This document shows positions 43,805-53,647 of a stretch of 64,000 nt of DNA, piece by piece. Both the position numbers and the translations under genes were made by a program. The stretch is from JBDROU01 sp043809745 [NCBI: bacterium] (GTDB taxonomy: Bacteria > Elusimicrobiota > JBDRMW01), in NCBI GenBank assembly GCA_043809745.1, contig JBDROU010000073.1, forward strand, positions 1 to 64,000. The letters are read 5' to 3'. Numbering within the stretch: the stretch's first letter is position 1; each line of letters opens with the position of its first letter. The notes under the pieces are model-generated. The model did not search any database and was not told the DNA's origin. It was given only the letters and a program-made list of their open reading frames with translations.

Positions 43805-44590
43805 TTACCCCAGCACTTTTCTTAATTTCTTAAATCTTTCATATATATCTTGTCTTAAGTTATCAACATATTCATCAATTCCATTTTCCTCTTCTACCAA
43901 AAGACAGCCTTTACTGGAAATCCTTTCAAAAAACATATTAATATTTTCTGAAACGCTCTTTAGGTATTCTCTTTTTCTATAGGCAGATATTTCTTCTAAA
44001 ATCGCGCCAATATCTGGTGCATATCGTAAAATAAAATAGATGTAATACAAATCTTTTGCCTGCTTTTCTATATTATCCCTTTCGATAAAAGTTGCTCCTT
44101 TATGGTACAAAAAAGCTGATGGTTTTGGGCAATTAACTAGATAGGTCTTTTTATTTTTCAAATAGTGAATCTTTATCGAAATCCGGTGTTTCAGGAGAAA
44201 ATCAAATTTATCGATTTTGTTTATATGTATCTGGCTGCCCACCATTTTTTTGATTGCATTAATATCCGCTGCAGGATAAGTAATAAATTCTACCGGGATT
44301 TTTTCCTTTTGCAACACAACTGGGAATATCTTGCCTATTTCCATATGACGCTCTTTGTAATTTAAAGAAGAAAGAGCTTCAAAAATCGTCTTCGGGTAGT
44401 CACTGGAAATTGATTGATCTACACCAAAATCAATATCAACAGTAGTAACCGGTTTTCTAACAACAGTTTTCCAAAGAAAGTTTGAGTAAATATGAGGTAT
44501 CCATCCACCAACAAGCGTAAGGTTGGGAAGGTAATCGTTAATGTCTTCAAGCACACTAAAAAATACTGATTCAATCTTTTTAAGATTCAT
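43805..44590 (-). CDS. AbiEii-like nucleotidyltransferase toxin
   Basis: A 261-residue protein with a minimal nucleotidyltransferase site: LVGGW at 26-30 and VDIDFG with Asp at about 52 and 54, the GG...DxD pattern of DNA-polymerase-beta-like enzymes. A helical part follows with HKGATFIERDNIEKQAKDLYYIYF, similar to the KxxD...K..KDxxDl region of AbiEii/type IV toxins. It lies downstream of, and overlaps by 11 nt, a winged-helix gene of AbiEi type, the usual antitoxin-toxin order. AbiEii toxins use GTP and block growth, giving phage abortive infection. The similarity is at motif level, so confidence is moderate. Confidence 0.7.
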   Translation of the reverse strand: MNLKKIESVFFSVLEDINDYLPNLTLVGGWIPHIYSNFLWKTVVRKPVTTVDIDFGVDQSISSDYPKTIFEALSSLNYKERHMEIGKIFPVVLQKEKIPVEFITYPAADINAIKKMVGSQIHINKIDKFDFLLKHRISIKIHYLKNKKTYLVNCPKPSAFLYHKGATFIERDNIEKQAKDLYYIYFILRYAPDIGAILEEISAYRKREYLKSVSENINMFFERISSKGCLLVEEENGIDEYVDNLRQDIYERFKKLRKVLG

Positions 44591-45266
44591 ACAAATCCTT
44601 ACCTTTTTCCTCCAGAATCTGCTTTAAGTACTCAGCATGTTCTTGCCCGCGGGGGATAAAATTATATAGATCCAAGTAGAGTTGGAGGTTAGAAACAACT
44701 TTGTATCCCTTTATCATTTGTACATTATAGAATATGCTTTTCTTGTAATGTGGTAAAATAATATGAATATTGCCGCCTCTTACAAGCTCCTTCAAATCAA
44801 GGTGCTGGCAAAAATTCAAAAAATCCTTGTTCCATATTTCATGACTAAAATATAAATATACGTGGTCCGTTATTACAAAGGAAGTCGTCAAATTGGCGCC
44901 TGAATGGAGAGTGAGTGCATAGGGCTTGCTTTTTAAGTAGTCTTTAATCTTTGGTAAGATATTTTTATTTGGTGAATAATATGTGCTGACTTTATTTAAT
45001 TCAAAACGATATGCCCTTAACCAAGCATTCACTAAATCCTGTTTGCTTGTAAGGAGCGCATAACTATCTGGACCACGCTTAACACGCTCTATGTAGCCTC
45101 TTTTTGCCATGGTCTCAAGTACTCCGTGAGCCATACCCAGGCTTACGCCATTTTTATCTGTAAAATCACGTGTTACCCATTTCTTATTCGGACTAGCCAG
45201 CATTTTTCTCAAAATCAAAGACGCTTTGTCAGCAAAAATATTCCGCAAAATATTTGAACTACTCAT
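44580..45266 (-). CDS. AbiEi-like antitoxin and winged-helix autorepressor
   Basis: A 228-residue protein. The N-terminal winged helix (about 18-75: KKWVTRDFTDKNGVSLGMAH, LETMAKRGYIERVKRG) binds DNA; the C-terminal 150 residues resemble the antitoxin part of AbiEi-type proteins, ending in HAEYLKQILEEKG. AbiEi proteins neutralise the toxin and repress their own promoter. I chose the ATG at 45266, with AAGGAG 8 nt upstream, over a GTG at 45275. The operator array described separately lies over its promoter and even between ribosome-binding site and start. An effect on phage is expected from the family, not shown. Confidence 0.72.
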   Translation of the reverse strand: MSSSNILRNIFADKASLILRKMLASPNKKWVTRDFTDKNGVSLGMAHGVLETMAKRGYIERVKRGPDSYALLTSKQDLVNAWLRAYRFELNKVSTYYSPNKNILPKIKDYLKSKPYALTLHSGANLTTSFVITDHVYLYFSHEIWNKDFLNFCQHLDLKELVRGGNIHIILPHYKKSIFYNVQMIKGYKVVSNLQLYLDLYNFIPRGQEHAEYLKQILEEKGKDLYES

Positions 45267-45267
45267 A

Positions 45268-45324
45268 ATGTTCACTCCTTATATATGTTCACTGTATAGT
45301 GAACATTATATACTAAGTAAACAT
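45268..45324. promoter_or_regulatory. Four half-site operator of the AbiE-like operon
   Basis: A perfect inverted repeat ATGTTCACT-GTAT-AGTGAACAT (45285-45306) is flanked by a further ATGTTCACT at 45268-45276 and by AGTAAACAT (one mismatch) at 45316-45324. The four half-sites are arranged nearly symmetrically (17- and 18-bp steps) around the centre. They cover the -10 box, the promoter spacer and the leader, as expected for autorepression by the antitoxin. Confidence 0.75.
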
Positions 45325-45333
45325 TGTTGTCAA
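45305..45333 (-). promoter_or_regulatory. Consensus sigma70 promoter of the AbiE-like operon
   Basis: Read on the minus strand, TTGACA (45333-45328) and TATAAT (45310-45305) are both perfect and are separated by exactly 17 bp. Transcription should start near 45298, about 30 nt before the antitoxin ATG. A fully consensus promoter under a repressor array fits a toxin-antitoxin system. Confidence 0.8.
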
Positions 45334-45667
45334 GGAGTTTAATGGTCTGTGTATAAGTCGAGGTCGGAGTTGGGAGATCATGTTTGGTTTGACATTAAAG
45401 TGAGCATAACCTGTCCTGAATATAGTCTAAGGGGAGAGGTGCCTCCTTTGATTGAAAAGAAAAATAATTTTTAATTTGCCAAAAATAAAGATGTCAAAAT
45501 AAAGCTTAACCTTTAATTGATAAATTTGCTAGAATCTTCTACAAAATCAGCCAGTGTTAAGTTCTTATTTTCTGGCATAACCGCATAGAAAGAAAAAAAC
45601 AAATATGTATGCCCGAAATGCGGTCAGTAAATTGGAATGACAAAATGAAGTTTTAAAAGGGGGTAAA
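45334..45667. other. Intergenic region upstream of phosphoketolase
   Basis: About 330 bp of AT-rich sequence. A 13-codon stretch between stops at 45586-45630 reads KYVCPKCGQ, like the end of a zinc-ribbon protein, but is too short to call. No clear consensus promoter for the phosphoketolase gene was found; GGGGG 4-8 nt before its ATG is the ribosome-binding site. Confidence 0.4.
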
Positions 45668-48058
45668 ATGCCTGCAATACGAGAGAGAAAAGTAACATCA
45701 AGCGCATCAAAAGAGCTTTTAGAGCGTATAAATCGGTACTGGATGGCTGCTAATTATTTGTCAGTAGGTCAGATTTATCTCATGGATAATCCCTTGCTCG
45801 CAGAAGAGCTGAAAAAGGAACATATAAAGCCTAAACTGCTTGGGCATTGGGGCACAACACCGGGTCTTAACTTTATATATGTTCATCTAAATAGAATTAT
45901 AAAAGAGGAGGATTTAAATGTACTTTATTTAACAGGTCCTGGTCATGGCGGCCCTGCTCTTGTTGCGAATACATATCTGGAAGGGACATACAGTGAATTT
46001 TATCCTGAGATCTCCCAGGACGCTGAAGGCATGAGAAAACTCTTCAAGCAGTTCTCTTTTCCCGGAGGTATTTCAAGCCATGTAGGACCTGAAACACCGG
46101 GGTCCATACACGAAGGAGGGGAACTCGGTTACGCGCTGTCACATGCATTTGGGGCCGCGTTTGATAATCCCGATCTGATCGTTGCTTGTGTTATAGGTGA
46201 CGGGGAAGCTGAGACAGGCCCTCTTGCCACCGCCTGGCATTCAAATAAATTCTTGAACCCGATTAATGATGGAGCGGTACTGCCGATACTGCACCTTAAC
46301 GGCTATAAAATAGCAAATCCAACCATTCTTGCAAGAATAAGCGGCGAAGAACTGGAGTCTTTATTCAAGGGATATGGGTATAAACCGTATTTTGTTGAAG
46401 GTTCAGACCCTCAAGAGATGCACAAGCGTATGTTTGAGACTATGGATATGGTTGTGGATGATATAAAAACAATTCAAAACAATGCCCGTACAAAGGGGTT
46501 TCAAGGAAGACCCCGGTGGCCGATGATTGTTCTTAGGACCCCGAAGGGATGGACAGGACCGAAAGAAGTAGACGGAAAAAAAACAGAGGGTTATTGGAGA
46601 AGTCATCAGGTGCCTTTTGCGGAGTTGGATACTAATCCAAATCATCTCAGACTTCTGGAAGATTGGTTGAAGAGCTATAAGCCCGAAGAGCTATTCGACG
46701 CACAGGGTGCTCTGCGCACGGAATTGGCAGAGCTTGCTCCAACAGGTATTCGACGGATGGGTGCAAATCCCCACGCAAATGGAGGTGCGTTATTAAAGGA
46801 TTTGAGACTACCTGATTTCCGTACGTATGCTGTTGAATTTACTCAGCCAGGTTCGGTTCTGAAAGAAGCGCCTCGTGTTATGGGGGGGTTCTTGAGGGAT
46901 GTGATGAAAATGAACAGCAAGCAGAAAAACTTTCGTGTGGTTGGACCGGATGAAGTTAATTCAAATAGGCTGGGAGCTTTGTTCGAAGTTACCAACAGAA
47001 CGTGGCTGGGTGAGATTCTCCCTGAGGATGACCATCTAGCACCTGACGGGCGGGTGATGGAGATCTTAAGCGAGCATACCTGCCAGGGTTGGCTTGAAGG
47101 ATATATTCTTACGGGCAGGCACGGTTTATTCACTTCATATGAAGCTTTTATTCATATAATCGATTCGATGTTTAATCAACATGCAAAATGGCTTAAAATA
47201 ACCCGTAATGAAATTCCCTGGAGAAGACCGTTAGCTTCTTTGAATATACTTCTCTCCTCTCATGTATGGCATCAGGATCACAACGGCTTCAGCCATCAGG
47301 ATCCCGGATTTATTGATCATGTGGTAAATAAGAAAGCGGAAGTTGTGCGCGTGTACTTTCCGCCTGATGCAAATACGCTGCTTTCAGTCACCGACCATTG
47401 TCTTCGCAGCAAACATTATGTGAATGTTATTGTTACCGGTAAAAAGGAGCAGCCGCAATGGCTTTCAATGGAAGATGCCATTAAGCACTGCACATCGGGT
47501 TTAAGTATCTGGGAATGGGCTAGCAACGATAAGGGATCGGAACCCGATGTGGTTATGGCATGCTGTGGCGATGTGCCGACGCTTGAGGTGCTGGCGGCTG
47601 TTAAGATACTGATGGCATATGATCCGGAACTTAAGATTCGTGTAGTTAATGTGGTTGATCTCATGACACTGCAGCCTAAATATACGCATCCTCACGGTTT
47701 TTCAGATAAAGATTTTGATATCATCTTTACTAAAGATAAACCGATTATATTCGCTTATCACGGATATCCGACGCTTATTCACCGGCTTACCTACAAAAGA
47801 ACAAATTACAGAAATTTACATGTGAGGGGTTACAAAGAAGAAGGTACGATTACAACATTTTTTGATATGCTTGTAAGGAATGATCTGGATCGCTTTCATT
47901 TAGTGGGTGATGTGGTTGATCGTGTTCCCAAATTGGGATCTAAGGCAGCATACATTAAACAAGCAATTCGTGAAAAGTTGATCGAACACAAAGAATATAT
48001 AAGAAAACACGGTGAGGATATGCCTGAGATCCTTAATTGGAAGTGGAACAATAAGTAA
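45668..48058 (+). CDS. xfp: Phosphoketolase (xylulose-5-phosphate/fructose-6-phosphate)
   Basis: A thiamine-diphosphate enzyme of 796 residues, the full family length. It splits xylulose-5-phosphate or fructose-6-phosphate with phosphate into acetyl phosphate and an aldose phosphate. Family motifs include [29 protein letters not shown], the ThDP/Mg motif [59 protein letters not shown] and [12 protein letters not shown]. It allows heterofermentative or carbon-saving sugar use. No acetate kinase or phosphotransacetylase is in the window. Confidence 0.96.
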   Translation: MPAIRERKVTSSASKELLERINRYWMAANYLSVGQIYLMDNPLLAEELKKEHIKPKLLGHWGTTPGLNFIYVHLNRIIKEEDLNVLYLTGPGHGGPALVANTYLEGTYSEFYPEISQDAEGMRKLFKQFSFPGGISSHVGPETPGSIHEGGELGYALSHAFGAAFDNPDLIVACVIGDGEAETGPLATAWHSNKFLNPINDGAVLPILHLNGYKIANPTILARISGEELESLFKGYGYKPYFVEGSDPQEMHKRMFETMDMVVDDIKTIQNNARTKGFQGRPRWPMIVLRTPKGWTGPKEVDGKKTEGYWRSHQVPFAELDTNPNHLRLLEDWLKSYKPEELFDAQGALRTELAELAPTGIRRMGANPHANGGALLKDLRLPDFRTYAVEFTQPGSVLKEAPRVMGGFLRDVMKMNSKQKNFRVVGPDEVNSNRLGALFEVTNRTWLGEILPEDDHLAPDGRVMEILSEHTCQGWLEGYILTGRHGLFTSYEAFIHIIDSMFNQHAKWLKITRNEIPWRRPLASLNILLSSHVWHQDHNGFSHQDPGFIDHVVNKKAEVVRVYFPPDANTLLSVTDHCLRSKHYVNVIVTGKKEQPQWLSMEDAIKHCTSGLSIWEWASNDKGSEPDVVMACCGDVPTLEVLAAVKILMAYDPELKIRVVNVVDLMTLQPKYTHPHGFSDKDFDIIFTKDKPIIFAYHGYPTLIHRLTYKRTNYRNLHVRGYKEEGTITTFFDMLVRNDLDRFHLVGDVVDRVPKLGSKAAYIKQAIREKLIEHKEYIRKHGEDMPEILNWKWNNK

Positions 48059-48089
48059 TAGGTCAAAAGCATTTCTTACGGGGCTGTAA

Positions 48090-48158
48090 ATGAATAATAT
48101 ACAAGAAAGTATGACAGAACTAAGTATAGAACCAATTGATTATATTTCTAAGGAATAA
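48090..48158 (+). CDS. Possible 22-codon leader open frame before the SLC12-like gene
   Basis: ATG at 48090 preceded by GGGG opens a 22-codon frame (MNNIQESMTELSIEPIDYIS, then KE) that ends 7 nt before the next gene's ATG. Its last codons contain AAGGA, the only candidate ribosome-binding site of that gene, so translation of one could affect the other. No homology is known to me. Confidence 0.25.
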   Translation: MNNIQESMTELSIEPIDYISKE

Positions 48159-48165
48159 AAATTTT

Positions 48166-50334
48166 ATGAGCGAGAAACGGTTTGGAGCATTTGAAGGCGT
48201 ATTTACACCGACGATTTTAAGCATACTCGGCGTTATCATGTATTTGCGCCTGGGGTGGGTGGTAGGCAATGTCGGACTGCTAATGGCAGTTGTCATTATA
48301 TGTCTGAGCAACGTAATAACAATAGCAACCGGTCTTTCGATATCGAGCATTGTCACCAATATAAATGTTGGGGCTGGCGGCGCGTATTCGGTTATTTCAA
48401 AATCATTCGGGTTGTCGCTTGGCGGTGCTGTTGGAATACCGCTTTATATTGCGCAGGCGGTCTCTGTTGCGTTTTATATTACCGGTTTTGCAGAATGTTG
48501 GGCGTGGGTGTTCCCGGCTCACAATATGTTGTTTGTATCACTTACACTTTGGATAATTTTGCTTGTTGTTACCTATGTAAGTGCGCGGATTGCTTTTCGG
48601 ATGCAGTATGCTATTATGGCTATCATTGTGCTGTCGCTGGTTTCCATATTTCTCGGGAAACCTGTTGCCGCTGCAGTTGTATCTGTACATACTGAGCCGG
48701 TAGCTCGGTTGGGCTTCTGGGTAGTATTTGCTGTGTTCTTTCCAGCGGTTACCGGGATACTTGCGGGTACGAGCATGTCCGGTGAATTGGAAAAGCCCGA
48801 ACGGGCGATACCCATTGGGACGCTTTCTGCGATTTTCTTAAGTTTTCTTATATATATTGCGGTGGCATACTGGTTTTCTGCGGTTGGGACCCAACAAGAA
48901 CTCATTGCAAATACGAATATAGTTGTTGAAAAAAGCAGATGGCAGATTATAGTCGTTCTGGGTATAATGGGTGCGACCCTCTCTTCCGCGCTTTCAATGT
49001 TTGTTGCTTCACCCCGTACGCTCCTGGCGCTTGGGAAGAACAGAACGGTGCCGTTTTGGCGGGGATTCGCGCATGTCAATAAGCGTGGCGAGCCATCGAT
49101 AAGTATCATTGTTACTGCGTTGATTGCAGCTGGAACGTTGTTTCTGGGTACTCTGGATACGATAGCCACGTTTCTGACCATGATTTTTTTGGTGACGTAT
49201 GGGCTTATCAATGTGGCAGTTTTAGTTGAGCAGAGTATTGGTATAGTAAGCTTTCGGCCGTCGTTGAGATTTCCTGTGCTGACGCCTTTTGTAGGGTTTG
49301 TCGGCTGTCTGCTAGTAATGTTTCTGATTAACTGGAAAGCAAGCGTGATAGCGTGCGCTGTGATAGCAGCAATATATATGATCTTAATCCAAAAAGAATC
49401 GGGCCGATACTGGCCGGATATTCGGAAAGGTTTTTTCATCCATGTTGCGGAGCAGTCTCTTAAAGCAGCAGATCGGTTTCCATATTACCCGAAGATTTGG
49501 AAGCCGAATGTGCTCATTCCGGTGAAGAAGGTTCGCCTCTGGCCGGGTCTTATGAACTTGATTAACGGATTATGCCTACCATCAGGAAGAGTCACATTTT
49601 TCACCATAGTTGAGAAAAAATCGAATGGACAAATGTTGAATGGCACTGAATCAAAAATGCGGAGTAACGGACCGGTTGTCGGAGATGTGGAAGACGACTT
49701 AAAGTCTGTAAGCGTGTCGCTTCAGGAGAAAGGGCTTTTGGTCTCTCATGCTGTGGTTGAATCACCCAGATTTATTGACGGTTTTCAGGCGGTTGTTCAA
49801 AGCCTTCGAGGTTCGTTTTTCCCGCCGAATGTACTTTTTGTCAAAGCCGGTTCTACGTCGTCAAGCGATGCGGAGCTTGAGGAAATTTTTAAGCGGGTGA
49901 AACAGATGAATATGGGCATCATCATCTTTAAATCGCATCCTGAGAAAGGATTCGGGGAACAGCGTGTCATCAATGTGTGGATACGCACGTTAAGCGGTAA
50001 TGTCGGTCTCTCAATATTGGCGGCGTTACAGCTTGAGAGAAACTGGGATGGTGTACTTCGCCTCTCCCACGCGATCTGTGAGGAAAAGAGCAGGAGTAGT
50101 GTCTATGAATACCTTTCTCGTTTGAAGGAAAGCTTCCGACTTCCAAAGGACACTGAAATACAGATTCTTGTCGGTTCGTTTGAGGAGGCATTCAAGCACG
50201 TAGCTCCTGCGGACGTAAATATATTTGGGCTTAGCGATGACATACGCCTTGCTTTCGTGAGATCTATTTCTGAAAAGATTGACACCGCTGCCATATTTGT
50301 AAAAGATTCAAAACAAGAAAGCATCAATGCATAG
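48166..50334 (+). CDS. SLC12-like (cation-chloride cotransporter family) APC-superfamily permease
   Basis: A 722-residue transporter. The first 12 helices are of APC type, with the opening GAFEGVFTPTILSILGVIMYLRLGWVVGN that is typical of bacterial and eukaryotic SLC12 Na-K-Cl cotransporter relatives. The cytosolic C-terminus of about 270 residues resembles the SLC12 regulatory domain (VLFVKAGSTSS, IWIRTLSGNVGL-like segments). Transported ions or amino acids are unknown. AAGGA lies 13 nt before the ATG, rather far. The gene leads a run of ion-balance genes (MscS, CorA). Confidence 0.85.
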   Translation: MSEKRFGAFEGVFTPTILSILGVIMYLRLGWVVGNVGLLMAVVIICLSNVITIATGLSISSIVTNINVGAGGAYSVISKSFGLSLGGAVGIPLYIAQAVSVAFYITGFAECWAWVFPAHNMLFVSLTLWIILLVVTYVSARIAFRMQYAIMAIIVLSLVSIFLGKPVAAAVVSVHTEPVARLGFWVVFAVFFPAVTGILAGTSMSGELEKPERAIPIGTLSAIFLSFLIYIAVAYWFSAVGTQQELIANTNIVVEKSRWQIIVVLGIMGATLSSALSMFVASPRTLLALGKNRTVPFWRGFAHVNKRGEPSISIIVTALIAAGTLFLGTLDTIATFLTMIFLVTYGLINVAVLVEQSIGIVSFRPSLRFPVLTPFVGFVGCLLVMFLINWKASVIACAVIAAIYMILIQKESGRYWPDIRKGFFIHVAEQSLKAADRFPYYPKIWKPNVLIPVKKVRLWPGLMNLINGLCLPSGRVTFFTIVEKKSNGQMLNGTESKMRSNGPVVGDVEDDLKSVSVSLQEKGLLVSHAVVESPRFIDGFQAVVQSLRGSFFPPNVLFVKAGSTSSSDAELEEIFKRVKQMNMGIIIFKSHPEKGFGEQRVINVWIRTLSGNVGLSILAALQLERNWDGVLRLSHAICEEKSRSSVYEYLSRLKESFRLPKDTEIQILVGSFEEAFKHVAPADVNIFGLSDDIRLAFVRSISEKIDTAAIFVKDSKQESINA

Positions 50335-50399
50335 AAATTATATAAAGAGAGAAGTGGGAAAGATCTCACTCGTAATTAAAAATTTTCTGGAGGGATTCT

Positions 50400-51275
50400 A
50401 TGGAACCAAATAATTTTATACAACTTGTTAAAAAAATGCTTTACCTTACCATTATTACAATTAATAATACGCACGTTACAGTTCTGTCTCTTTTCCTTTT
50501 TATATTTCTTTTGTTCTTTTTGATTCTCGCAGCAAATTTTATTTCTAAGGTCGTTATGAAAAAGGTGCTCTCAAGATTCATGTTCGATAAGAGCGTCAAC
50601 TATGCCATAAGCCGTATAATATATTATATGCTTGTGTTTGCAAGCGTGGTGTTTGCATTCCAATTTATAGGTATAGATTTCAGCGGGTTGGTTGTGGTTT
50701 TTGGGTTTCTGTCTGTTGGTATCGGTTTCGGTCTTCAAAATATTACTTCGAATTTTGTTTCCGGAATCATATTGCTTTTGGAAAGGCCTGTGAAAATTGG
50801 AGACCGTGTAAGTGTGGGTACTAATGAAGGGGATGTTTTAGAGATTAATATGAGGTCTACTATTATTAGGTCTCTTGAAAATATATCAATTATTGTGCCA
50901 AATTCAGATTTGATTGCTTCACCTGTAATTAACTGGTCGCACGGCGACAAAAAAGTAAGGCTTGGGATAAATGTGGGCATTTCTTATCAAAGCGATGTTG
51001 CAAAAGCTATGAATGTGTTGCTGGAAGTCGCGAAAAATAATAAAGATGTGCTCAAAAGTCCTGAACCGTTCGTGCGGTTTATGGAATTCGGCGATTCCTC
51101 GTTAAATATGCTTCTTGGAGCTTGGATAGATGATCCAAAAGATTTTTACAGCGTGCGTTCAGATTTGAACTGTGCTATTGTAGAGGAGTTTAGAAAACAC
51201 AAAATTGAAATACCGTTCCCGCAACGGGATGTGAACTTCCGTTATCCGATACCGGCTTCATCACCCAAACTATAA
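50400..51275 (+). CDS. mscS: Small-conductance mechanosensitive channel (MscS family)
   Basis: A 291-residue channel with three N-terminal membrane helices (about 20-110). The pore helix is followed by the MscS core FLSVGIGFGLQNITSNFVSGIILLLERPVKIGDRVSVG, the beta domain with IRSTIIRSLENISIIVPNSDL, and the C-terminal cage ending HKIEIPFPQRDV. It opens on membrane tension and releases solutes after osmotic downshift. GGAGGG precedes the ATG by 7 nt. An AGATCTCA motif lies about 35 bp upstream. Confidence 0.93.
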   Translation: MEPNNFIQLVKKMLYLTIITINNTHVTVLSLFLFIFLLFFLILAANFISKVVMKKVLSRFMFDKSVNYAISRIIYYMLVFASVVFAFQFIGIDFSGLVVVFGFLSVGIGFGLQNITSNFVSGIILLLERPVKIGDRVSVGTNEGDVLEINMRSTIIRSLENISIIVPNSDLIASPVINWSHGDKKVRLGINVGISYQSDVAKAMNVLLEVAKNNKDVLKSPEPFVRFMEFGDSSLNMLLGAWIDDPKDFYSVRSDLNCAIVEEFRKHKIEIPFPQRDVNFRYPIPASSPKL

Positions 51276-51336
51276 GGATGCTTAAGCAGCTTTATGGTGT
51301 AATGCAGATCAGTAATATCTATGCGTTTTTTTTCGG

Positions 51337-51570
51337 TTACTGTCCTTGCTGTGTTTGATCGTGAACCAAACCTTTTTTGCGGTGTCTGTGTAGAAACGTA
51401 AGCAAAGCGCCCACAATAATTCCAATTAAGAATGAACTAAAAAGAATTATCGCCCTGCTGGTTTCAAATGACCACAAAAGTAATTTTATTTCTACGACTT
51501 CGTAGTTTTGAGTAGTAAAAATAACTAAAAGAAGAAGCAAAAAAAGTGTAATAATTAATTTCCAATACAT
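51337..51570 (-). CDS. LapA-like small membrane protein (DUF1049)
   Basis: A 77-residue protein with two membrane helices (about 4-19 and 41-60) separated by TQNYEVVEIKLLLWSFETSRA, the typical LapA/YciS pattern (TQN, FW, S/P before helix 2), and a basic cytosolic tail. Relatives of LapA are involved in lipopolysaccharide assembly control. It lies 12 nt downstream of the CorA gene on the same strand, with GGAGG before its start, so both are one transcript. Confidence 0.85.
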   Translation of the reverse strand: MYWKLIITLFLLLLLVIFTTQNYEVVEIKLLLWSFETSRAIILFSSFLIGIIVGALLTFLHRHRKKGLVHDQTQQGQ

Positions 51571-51582
51571 GATTACCTCCGA

Positions 51583-52647
51583 TTACAGCCATTTTTTCTT
51601 TCTGAAAAATAAGATCAATGCCATTCCAATTCCCAAAAACAGGATCCAAACAGCGATATAACCGTATTCCCATTCCAGTTCTGGCATATATTTAAAATTC
51701 ATGCCGTAAATACCTGCAATGAAAGTGAGTGGAATGAAAATTGTGGCAATGATTGTTAGTACTTTCATAATTTCGTTCATTCTGTTGCTGACACTTGATA
51801 GATAGATGTCAATCATCCCGGAAACCATATCGCGGTGGGTTTCGATCGTATCAAGTATTTGGATTGTATGTTCGTATAAATCTCTGATATATAGCTTAGT
51901 TGCTTTTTTTATGAGTGTGGAATCTGAACGCTCTAATTTTACGACTACCTCCCGCAAAGGCCATATGGATTTTCGAAGCATGATCAAATCATGTTTAATA
52001 GTATAAATTTTATTTAACGTTCGGTGCGTTGGGTTCGATAAGAGTTCAATTTCGATTTCTTCAATCCCGTCATTAAGTTCTTCCAAGACCACAAAATAGT
52101 AGTCGATGATTATATCAACAAGCGAATAGAGAAGGTAGTCTGCTTCCAATTTTCTTGTTCTCCATTTTGAATTCTTGATGCGCTCCCGAATGGGGGCAAA
52201 GAGGTCGTCTATGTGCTCCTTAAAAGAAAAGACGAGATTTTTTCCCAGCAGCAAACTGATTTGTTGAGAGTTTAGTTCATGGGTATCTTTGTTGTAAGAA
52301 AAAGCAGCTAATACAATAAAGAGATACTTTTCAAGGTCATCAAATTTAGGGCGATGGGAAGTATTGTGTATGTCTTCCAAAATAAGGGGATGCAGTTCGA
52401 GGTTTTGCCCGAGTTTCTCTAAAACGGGAACAGTATTAAGATTTTCAATATTTATCCAGGTGGTGGTAGTGGATTTGAGAAGCGGAAAACTTTCTTCGAT
52501 TGTGCCAATTTCTTCATCTGTGAATTTTTTTTCATCAAAATCAACAACAGTGATTCGAGAAGATTCAGCTTTTTTTTCAATCGCAGGCATAAGCGTGCCT
52601 GGCTCGAGTCCTGCTTTTTTTGTGAATTTATTAAAAAATAATTTCAT
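51583..52647 (-). CDS. corA: CorA-type magnesium/cobalt transporter
   Basis: A 354-residue divalent cation channel. A cytosolic N-terminal domain of about 280 residues (with FSFKEHIDDLFAPIRERI and the long stalk helix) is followed by two membrane helices joined by the filter motif YGMNF near residue 315, and a basic tail FFRKKKWL. The ATG at 52647 has no clear ribosome-binding site. It is divergent from the OmpR-type regulator across a 329-bp gap. Confidence 0.93.
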   Translation of the reverse strand: MKLFFNKFTKKAGLEPGTLMPAIEKKAESSRITVVDFDEKKFTDEEIGTIEESFPLLKSTTTTWINIENLNTVPVLEKLGQNLELHPLILEDIHNTSHRPKFDDLEKYLFIVLAAFSYNKDTHELNSQQISLLLGKNLVFSFKEHIDDLFAPIRERIKNSKWRTRKLEADYLLYSLVDIIIDYYFVVLEELNDGIEEIEIELLSNPTHRTLNKIYTIKHDLIMLRKSIWPLREVVVKLERSDSTLIKKATKLYIRDLYEHTIQILDTIETHRDMVSGMIDIYLSSVSNRMNEIMKVLTIIATIFIPLTFIAGIYGMNFKYMPELEWEYGYIAVWILFLGIGMALILFFRKKKWL

Positions 52648-52976
52648 TAAAATACTATTAGCAGATAGTTAGAAATAACAAATAAACATACGGATTTAAT
52701 CGCATACTTATACCCATGTTTTATTTTGATAAAAATTAGAGTACATTATTTATTGAGAAAGATCAAGTATTTTTAATTTCTATAGAGTGCATTTTTTATG
52801 CTTGAAAACAGCGCAAATTAATAGATATAATAGGGTGCCTCTAAAATAATAAAATTGAGTATTTTTATAGTAATATTGAAAATAAATTTACTGGTATTTT
52901 GTCGAAAAATAAAGAAAATAAGATATGCATTTTAATTACTTAAACAACGGTATATTCGTATGAGAAGGATAGGTGT
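52648..52976. other. Divergent AT-rich intergenic region between corA and the regulator gene
   Basis: About 330 bp without a gene. It contains one good plus-strand promoter candidate (listed separately) about 145 bp before the regulator start, and AGAAGGA just before that start. No corA promoter was recognised. Confidence 0.5.
52802..52831 (+). promoter_or_regulatory. Candidate promoter of the two-component operon
   Basis: TTGAAA (52802-52807) and TATAAT (52826-52831) are separated by 18 bp, upstream of the response regulator gene at 52977. The leader would be about 140 nt long. Confidence 0.5.
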
Positions 52977-53645
52977 ATGCGTATTTTAGTTGTTGAAGAT
53001 GAAAAAAAGATAGCGAGTTTTATTCAACGCGGTTTGAAGGAACATCACTATGCTGTAGATATCGCTTATAATGGCGAGAGAGCTTCCGAACTAATAGATC
53101 TAAATTCGTATGATTTAATGCTTCTAGACCTCATGCTGCCCGATAAAGATGGAGTTGCTTTCTGCAAAGAGATCAGAAATAAAAAAATCAACATTCCTAT
53201 TCTAATGCTTACCGCGCGTGATGCGGTTAAAGACAAAGTTTTGGGTTTAAACGCTGGAGCCGATGATTACTTAACTAAACCGTTTGCGTTTGAGGAGCTG
53301 CTTGCCCGTATTCGCTCTCTGTTAAGAAGGAAAGAGGATGAAAAAGGAACGGTTATAAAGGTGCATGATCTGGAGTTGGATCGGCTTACCCATGGCGTTA
53401 TGCGGGGAGGGAAAAAAATTGAGTTGACCAGCAAGGAGTATTCACTGCTTGAATACCTTATGATTCATAAGAATCAGGTTGTTACCAGGACTATGGTATC
53501 AGAACATGTGTGGAATGAGGATTTCGATACATTTACAAACGTAATAGATGTTTATATAACACATTTGCGGAATAAAATTGATAAGGGATTTGAAAAAGCA
53601 TTAATACATACAGTACGTGGAAGCGGGTATGTTATTAAAGGTTAA
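52977..53645 (+). CDS. OmpR/PhoB-family response regulator
   Basis: A 222-residue regulator. The receiver has the acidic pair at 8-9, phospho-acceptor Asp51 in LLDLMLP, Thr in MLTAR and Lys in LTKPFAF. The C-terminal winged helix contains IELTSKEYSLLEYLM, VVTRTMVSEHVWNEDFDTFTN and HLRNKID. Closest in feel to CusR/CopR-type regulators, which pair with kinases of the kind encoded 2 nt downstream. AAGGATAGGTGT precedes the ATG. Targets could be the neighbouring envelope or ion genes (inference). Confidence 0.94.
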   Translation: MRILVVEDEKKIASFIQRGLKEHHYAVDIAYNGERASELIDLNSYDLMLLDLMLPDKDGVAFCKEIRNKKINIPILMLTARDAVKDKVLGLNAGADDYLTKPFAFEELLARIRSLLRRKEDEKGTVIKVHDLELDRLTHGVMRGGKKIELTSKEYSLLEYLMIHKNQVVTRTMVSEHVWNEDFDTFTNVIDVYITHLRNKIDKGFEKALIHTVRGSGYVIKG

Positions 53646-53647
53646 GT

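Noticed and set aside
45586-45633. Short stretch reading KYVCPKCGQ between two stops
   Set aside because: It resembles a zinc-ribbon end but is only 13 codons, too short to call a gene fragment.
48573-49439. 288-codon minus-strand open frame
   Set aside because: It is antisense to the membrane domain of the SLC12-like transporter; its composition is that of a shadow frame.
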